A stretch of DNA of 64,000 nucleotides from Babylonia areolata (taxonomy: Eukaryota; Mollusca; Gastropoda; Neogastropoda; Buccinidae), in the NCBI RefSeq assembly GCF_041734735.1, contig NC_134891.1, positions 11,586,569-11,650,568 of the forward strand. Direction: 5' to 3'. Numbering within the stretch: the stretch's first letter is position 1; every line of letters begins with the position of its first letter. A program made the position numbers and the translations under genes. The notes beneath the pieces were generated by a model that worked only from the letters and a program-made list of their open reading frames with translations, did no database searches and had not been told where the DNA came from. Positions 45,001-54,000 of this stretch are shown here, one piece after another.

Positions 45001-48000
45001 AAAAAAAACATGTATGGGAGCTTCTCTGACACAAGGATGACCAGCTAGAACAAGAATTCTTTCCCTCCACCATTTCTTGATCAAGAAACCAACAAGACTA
45101 TCATAACCAGCAGGTATGCCAGCCTTTTGTGTGCATGTCATGATGGAGATTTAATCAGAAAGTACAGCATTACAAAAATACTCTGAAGGTAGTCTGGGAT
45201 CTGGCTGATTTATCAAAGGAGTCCTGGGTTCTACAAAATGTTTAAAACATCAGAAGCCCCAGCCCCTTGCTGGCAGTGGTGGAAAGAGGCATGAAAAAGC
45301 AGCGCTGATAAACACTGTGTTGAACCTCACAAATGTATGAAACAAAAGATAATTATAGACAAAAGACATTGAAGTCACTTCACAACAGCACAGGCCCTCT
45401 TCTGGTGAGTGACTTCATGGCAGCCAAACGCTGACATTTCTCCAGTGGAAACCCAGCATTCGCTGTGACAGAATGACTCCGGGCATAGCTATGGATGCAA
45501 GAACTGAAACAAGTGCAGCAATAGTTTTTCAAAGTATCAAAATAAGTCTTACCAGGTGGCTTACTGACAGTGGCAGCGGTCTCAGCCACATCCTGTGCGA
45601 TAGGAACTTCTGGCATGGGGGTGTCTTCAAACAGACCACCGGGTTCACCCCACTGACCTACAAGCAACAAAACACCATCACTAATTTTTTTTTTTTTTTT
45701 TAATTAGCATATAACTAAAACCCATCTGAAAACACGTCTTTCAGCACAAAAGTACACACAACAAAACAGATGTTTTGGGCACAAACAAATGGAGACAGAT
45801 AGTGAATGCGAGAGAAAATTAAAACCCCACAGGATTAAGTGCTGTTACTACTTTTCGTTTAAATGCTTGATGCTTTACTTCCAAAAAAAAAAAAAAAATC
45901 CTCTCCTCTCCTCTATCCCCTCCCAACCCACCAAACAAAAAAAACAACAACAAAAAACAAACAAACAAAAATGAAGGCCCTACATGTACAGTGAAAAGTT
46001 TATTTACACAACATATTTATTCCTCCCCTTCTCTTGATTAGTCTGTCTTGTCTAACTTCAAACAAGATGATTAAATCAAGCTAAGCATAAAAAAAACAAA
46101 TGATAATCATAAGTTTCTGGAAATTCATATAAAAATGATTTCAACTCTAGAAAAATGTAGATCTAACGGTCAGCAAATATACACTGAAATATTTACAAAA
46201 GGTCATATATCAATACTTCAAAATAAAAGAAACAACCCAACTCAATGTTCTAAATACCCTTACAAAAATACGCCTTGAAAGACAATTAATATTGAAATTT
46301 TCTTAACTGAAAACTGTCATCAAAGGATACCTCTGTGTGTGTGTGTGTGTGTGCGTGTGTGCGTGTGTGTGTGTGTGTGTGTGGTGTGTGTGTGTGCATA
46401 TGTCTGCATCCATATTATTCATTTCTTTATTTCAGCTCTTTTTGGTATTATCTTTTAATAATTTCTGCTACAGCTTACCAAAAAAGTCTTGGTCAACATC
46501 TCCAAAATTCCCGTCATTATCATCATCGTCGTCATCATCACCTCCAGCATCTAACATTCAACAAACAGCATGCTTCATAACAATAAACTGTTAACAAAAA
46601 CTTGCAACTGGAATACGGGTAAAAGAAAGGACGATAAATGAAACAATAAAAAGATATTAACAAATTGTTGATATTCTTTTGAACTACACATATACAGGCA
46701 TCATTAACTGATATAAATGAAAGGGTTTTTTTCCCCATTTTTCTCAAAAATGAAACAGAATTTTTACTGACACCCGTTTCACTGCCTGATATCGAATGCT
46801 TCCACCACAAAACTGCGGAAACTTTCAAAACTTTGTTATATATAGTCAAAACTATTCTTTATCAAATTCTATTCCTCCCCCCACCCCATAAAAAAAAGCA
46901 TCCCAAACCTCTGAAGAAAATGTATACACTGGAAGGGCTTTCTTTTCATTAGAATTATAAATAAAAAATCTTTTATTTATTCATAAATACTAACTTAATG
47001 CTCATAAACATTCAATTCAATGACCTTGGCATTTCAAGCATCAGTCAAGAACAGTAAAAAGATATATAGGATCTGAATTTAAAAATCAATCAGTCATGTT
47101 TCTTGCTACAACTGTACAAGTTAACATGTGTCTTGTTACAAGTTAACCATCTGATGCTGAAACAACTATTAGCTAGGATTTTAAATCATAGTTTTGTAGA
47201 TTTTTTAAAGCTGAAATTTAGTGTTGTTAACCACATAACAGATTCAACTAACAACATAAAATCTGGGAAAACATTATTTCAAAAAAAAACAAAAAAAAAC
47301 AACAACAACAAAACAAACCAATCCAAATCAAATGTGAATATAAATAAAAGTAGGAACACATTTTTTTTTTTTTTTTTTTTTAAATACCCATAAATCCACC
47401 GCCAACGTCATCTCCAAAGCCGTCCTCGACAACAGGAGGTTCCAGATCAATGTCCATGGTTTTCTGATTGGACGAATCGGTGGCGGTGAGCGTCTTGCCG
47501 TGGTCCTCCACTGACGTCTCACCCTGCATGTCTGTGGTCTTGTAAAGTGGGTCCTCCAGATGGGAGGTGTCCCGCAGGATCTCTCTCTCGTCAAATCCAA
47601 CATCACCTGCAGCACAAGTCCAGTCTGATCAAACACTGGTCAAGTCTAGTCGAGCACAAGTTTGAAACTCTTGCATGGCTGGTCTAAGTCAAGCACAAAT
47701 CAAGTTTGAAACTCTTGAATGGCTGATCTAAGTCAAGTCAAGCATAAACCAAGCACAAATCAAGTTTGAAACTCTTGCATGGCTGGTCTAAGTCAAGCAC
47801 AAATCAAGTCTGAAACTCTTGTATGGCTGGTCTAAGTCAAGTCAAGCACAAGTCAAGTTTGAAACTCTTGCATGGCTGATCTAAGTCAAGTCAAGAACAA
47901 GTTTGATGAAAATCTTGCATGGCTGTTCTAAATCAAGCCAAGCACAAGTTAAACTCTTGCATGGCTGATCTAAGTCAAGTCAAACGCAAGTCAACTTTGA

Positions 48001-51000
48001 TGAAACTCTTGCATGGCTGATCAAAGTCAAGCACAAGTCAAGTTTGAAACTTGCATGGTTGATCTAAGTCAAGTCAAGCAGAAGCCAAGTTTGAAACTCT
48101 TGCATGGCTGATCTATGTAAAGTCAAACGCAAGTCAAGTTTGATGAAATTCTTGCATGGCTGATCTAAGTCAAGTCTAGCACAAGCCAAGTTTGAAACTC
48201 TTGCACGGCTTATCTAAGTGGACGTGTACATTTTAACAGTGTTTGTCGTTTTGCAAGTTTGTGCGTTTTATGCACATGGAAGTTAAAAAAAAAAAAGATG
48301 AAACAAAACCAAATCTATCTTAAAAAATACATGAAAATAATATTCATTCTCACATGTGGGCCTAAACATGTGCATGCACATGCATGTACATGAATGTACT
48401 TCTTCATAACAAAGTCACCAGTGCAAATGAGTGAGTTGCGCACTAATGTCTGCTGGTATTTTTACTAATTTTAGACAGTCTGCCAGAAAGAAGCAAACAA
48501 AGACAAAACCGGTAGTGTCCATTTATCTGGAAACCAATCAGATTTACAGACCACATTCTGTACAAGCAAATGCATAGTGTACAACCAGAGCCAGAACTTG
48601 TCTTAAAGGATGACAGTAATGTTGAAAAACTTGGACTGTGCTTTCATACATGAAAAAAAAACCCCGCCCACTTCTCCATACAAGTGAAAGTGGGAGTTGC
48701 CGCCAAAAATTGCTGAAGAAGAAGAAAATGAGGAGTGACCAAACAGGCAGTGAGGAAGGAAATGGCTCAATCAAAACAAAAAAACACAAGCCTAAACCAC
48801 AGACAAGGCAAGCTTCAAGTAACTTTAACAACTCCATACAACGTTCAGCTTCTCTCCTCAAGAAACTGTGACCATTACAACCTAAGCAAGCACTGGCCAT
48901 TACTGACCCCATGACCAAAGTAAGTGCAATTAAATCATTCACCAATCTCTGCAGACAACCTGCTCACTGAGCTTAAAAGACAACTTCACCTTTGAAAGCT
49001 GATTTCAAATTTTACAAATGAAACAGTTAATAGTCAAATTTATTTTCTTTTTAACAGTTGTTAAAAGCCTTCACCATAAATCACACAAAAATATAGAAAG
49101 AATAGAAGGTTAAACATGTAAAAGTGTAAAAAAAAATTACCATTATCTAACACAATCATGACAATGCAAAAGGACACCACCACCTTCCTAAACAAAACAA
49201 AAAGAAGAAGAAAGTGAAGACAATCACAAAAAGCAGTTGATATCCAAAAGTTCAAAATCAAATAATTTGAATCTGTGGTATTCAATATACCAACAGGAGC
49301 GCATCTGAATCATTGTGCTTTGAAACCTTTCATCACCTCCATGGAGGAGAATTAGCCAATTAGCCATGTTCAGGAACCGTGTGAATTTTTTTTGTTAAGC
49401 ATAACAATCAAGCTGTTTGACTGCATCACTAATATAAATATCCCACTCTATTTTCCAAGAACTCATGAATTATCAGTAACACTGTTAACTGCTGCAACTG
49501 TGTCCTGAAATATCTACAGCACAAATAAGAATTTTACAGGATGAAGACGAATATGTACTTACTACTTTTGCTGGACAGTGAAAACATACAATGATTCTGA
49601 CTGTTAGCAGCACTTTGATTCTATACATCAAACACACATGTATACACTTTATAAATTTTATCACAGTTCACTCAAAAAATACACATCCCTGAATAATGAC
49701 TAAAATGACAATGCAAACAAATAAAAGGAAATCTGTGTGTGAGTGTAATTTCTACGTCCCTAAATAAATATTAAAACAGTGATGCAAGGAGGAAAAGGAA
49801 ATCTGTGTGTAATTTCAGAGTCTGAAAATAAAGCAAACAAAAGAAAGAATTGCAAATTTTCTCCACTCCCAGTTTCCCCACAACAAATAAACAAAATCCC
49901 AATTGGAGCCATGCCTAAAATACATAAAATGAAAATTTCACATTTTGTGTCAAGTATGATTTTCAATACCATATTTCTTAATGTTGTGTTGCAAAATTTT
50001 TCATATCACTTGATAAACTTTCCACCCACTTGAACTGCATATCATGTCAAACAAAATGAAACCAAAAAAGAATATATCACATTCATCTTTGGGTAGAAGT
50101 CAACTTTGGGGTCAAAGGGAGCAACAGAGTGCACCAGATTAACACTTTTTACATCAGATAATGTTATGGACATTCAGCCATTTACAGTGTCTCAACATCA
50201 GCAAAACTGGACACCATGTAAAAAAAAAAAAAAAGAAAAAAGAAAAAAAAAAAGATGTTAATAAAACAAAGTTTGCGTTTAAACAAAAGTTAATGCAACG
50301 TGGCGAACTCCAATTGGAATCTTGCTTGGTTAGAGTTCTGTTAGGTAACGCCTGATAGACAGGAAGGATAGAGAACAACCTTTGACCCCACGAAAGTTGA
50401 CTTCTTACCCTTCCGGTTGTTAGGGCCAGGGCTGGAAGCATGAGGGTGTGGGTCAAGGTCGTCAAGATGACTATCAACATCGGAGCCCATGTCTTCTGAT
50501 ATCCCTGACTCAGTGTCATCCTCTTCATAGCCAGGGTCACTCATGAGACCAAGACCGCTGTCTAAACCTCCAGTGCTGGATCCAGAGGGCATCTCAGGAG
50601 CTGTCATGCTGACAGCTGTAATGGCCTCTATAGCTTCACTTGGAGAACAGGGAACAGCTTCTACTGCCTTTCCACAATGATCCTTGTTCAGTGCTGTCGT
50701 CACTCTCATGGGACTAGCTACAACAGCCTCTGTACACTGATCCTCACTTGGTGCTTTGTTCAAAGTTACACAACTTGCATCATCTACCTTGGTTTTCTCA
50801 GCAGTGTCCTTTGCAGCAGTAGTCAAATTCATGCAATTCATATCTTCTACATTTTCCTGGCAGTCATCAACATTCTCTTGATCTGGCTCATCCATGCACT
50901 TCTCATGACATCTGTCTAGTTCCTGAGGTTTAGGTTTGGTAATGGTTGAAACTGGATCAATTTCATCATCAGGGATGAAAAAATCTGGATTACTGCTGCA

Positions 51001-54000
51001 CAAAACCACATCTCTGCTGCCTGTTGAAGGGATTCTGCTGCTTTCAGTTTCGCTGTGCTTTGAGGACAGCATGCCGTCCTGAGCTTGCTGCAACTCTGAG
51101 TCAATACTGGTGCTGACAGAAAAAACACTTTCCCGATCAGACGCGCATGAGCTCAGTCGGTGGATCTCACTGCCATAGCCAGAGCTGGACACAGAACGCA
51201 TTGACCACCTGGAGCAAACTGGTGGGCCAGTGTCTGATCTTTCAAGGCTGTGTGTGATCGATATGGGAGAAGTAACAAAAATACCCGCTTCTATTGCAGC
51301 ACTCTCCTGCATGCTTAAGTTGCGAACAAGTGTTCTGTTCTGATTGGAGCTGCCACCGGGAATGTCAGTGTCATAACAGCTTCCTTTATTCCCTGAGAAC
51401 TGAGGGGGTTTACTGTGCACTGAACAGGCCCTATCCTGCAGTTTCATGCACTCACTACAAACTTTCACAGACCCAGAGTTTCTCTTTTCTGCTGCAAGGC
51501 TGATGGGGGATGTTGGAGATAGTGGTGACTTGTGTGTGACCAAGCCCCACCTACTATGATGCATGTTACCAAGGCATGCACAGCACATACATTTCTTTCT
51601 AGGGCTGAAAGGTTCATTTTTATCACAAGGTGAAAGAGGGTTTTGAGGATCCCTCCTGCAGCACAAAGACAAGGTGGTGGTTGTATCACAGACAGACATG
51701 GGAGACAATTCTAGGTCTTCAGTCAAATCAACACCACTATCCATGCGAGTTTGTACTCTGGATTTGGGGTATTCATCAGCTGCCTTCTGTTTTGTCCAAG
51801 GCGCGGAGTTGAATCCCAGGCATTTCAGATTGGTGTCAAGTGTGTCAAAGATGACAGAGAAATCCAATGGATGATTCTTGAAGTCTGTTTTGAAGCCGTG
51901 GATAATGAGCGTAAATTCATCTTCATTTACCTCTCCTCCAAAACTGTCCTCGTCCTGTAGATCATCTGTGTTAAGTGACAATACACTGTAATCAATGACA
52001 ATAAACTGTAATCAATGTAAGGTCATTCAAGCCTATAATCTGTCAATGAAAGGTCATTCAACAAGCCTATAATGTGTCAATGAAAGGTCATTCAAACATA
52101 TCATCTTTCTGTCAATCAAAGGTCTTTCAAACCTAAAATCTTCCTGTCAATGGAAGATTATTAAAACCTATAATCTATCAATGGAAGGTCATTCAAACCT
52201 ATAAACTTTTCTGTTGATGGGAGATCAATCAAACCTATAATCTTTCTGTTTATGTAAGTTCATTCAAACCAGTTATCTTACTGATTCTCTGCACACTTCT
52301 GTAATATGCAATATCTAAAATCAAATAAAGCAATCCAGCAAATACACCTGATGAACAGATTGACTCATATCAATCAACATTCTGGTCAAACAAAAGAAGT
52401 CAAATATGTCAAACAAAAGAAGTAAAAAAAAAAAAAAACCAAAAAAATGAATCATGCAATTCTGCATAATCATATAAAATGTATTACACAGATAAAAGTA
52501 ATGTTCAACAGAAACCCAATGGAGGAGTAAAACCAGTAAGTTTGTCAGCAAGTTTAAGTTTCAACTTTTCAGCCTTTAACAGAACAGCTAACAGCAGTTA
52601 AAAGATCTGGGCCAACCAGTAACAAAACAGATATAGACAAAAGATGCATGAAGTATGTGTTCATGTTTCAAGTGTGTATAATTGTATAATTTACAACAAT
52701 GAAAGCAACCACAACTGCAAGTGAAACCTTCAAAAACAGTTGCTTCAAAGCCATTAGCTATGTTGCCAAATTCCCAAATGCTCAATTAGTGGTTTGGAAA
52801 ACAGCCCATCCAGCATTTTATCAGAAAAAAAACCAACTTACCGAAACCATCATCTCCCATAAGAGTAATGGAGCCCAAATCTTCCCGCATAGTGATTTCT
52901 TCTGGTCGACTCTGGTTGACAGAAAACTGGGCCTGCACATCTATGTCCCTGTCAAAAAACGGAAAAAAAGTATCAGTAAAGAAAAGAAAATGGACGCAGA
53001 AATCAGACTGCCCAATCACCCAAAATTATGAGAAAAATTAACAACAGATAATTGATCAGTGGGTTTTTTTGTTGTTGTTTTTTTTTACATGTCTGTCTAT
53101 GCCTGTTCCTTCAATGAAATGTATGGTCAGGAAAATACAAACTGAGCACATAAACCAGATCCTTTTGCTATCTACTTTTTAGACTCTCATGAACTGGACC
53201 CAACTAAGAGTACAAAAAGAGTGCTTCACAGACCTGTGGTAACATGCATATATCTATACTGAAAGATACACAGGCACAAGCAAACAACATAAGCCATGTG
53301 GCTACAGTGTATATCTACTTCTACCAATGGTGAGTGACCTCTCTGTGGTCCAACACTGAGTGCTCCCCATGAAGATGTGACTGCTTGCAACTGGGAGAAT
53401 GATAGGAATTATGAAAACATGGGTTTGAAACTGGTTCTGTAGAAAAGAACTGGGTTTGACGCCACAGGAGTAATACACGTTAAAGGACAGAGAAGAAGGG
53501 GATAGGACAAAAAAAGAAAAAAAAGAAAAGAGGAAAAAAAAACAACCCCACCAACCAAAAATGCAAACAACTGATGATGACCAAAACAAACAAAACCCTC
53601 ACAAACTGAAAACATCCTCAATCTGCTGCTCTGTTAGCCTGATAAAAAACTTAAACTAAATTTTATGACACTTTAAGCTGTTACTAAACATGTCAATGTG
53701 AACTGCTGCAATGACAAATTCCTGAATGAATTGCACTGTTTATCACTGCAGAAAAAAAGAAATCTTACTCCAAGTCAGCTAATGTTGTTTCAAAGTCATG
53801 GAAGTTCTCCTGAAGAGTGATGGCAGCAACTGCAGCTTCTCTGTTCTCTTCAGGCAGGTCAACCACACCCGGTCGGAATGCCATCTTGATTTTGACAAAT
53901 GCCTCGTTACAGTCCGCCAACAAGTACTTGGCTTTGCGAGAGTAAATTCGTACAACTCCCAACATCAAATGGCCAGAGGTCCTGAGTGCCATCTTTACCT

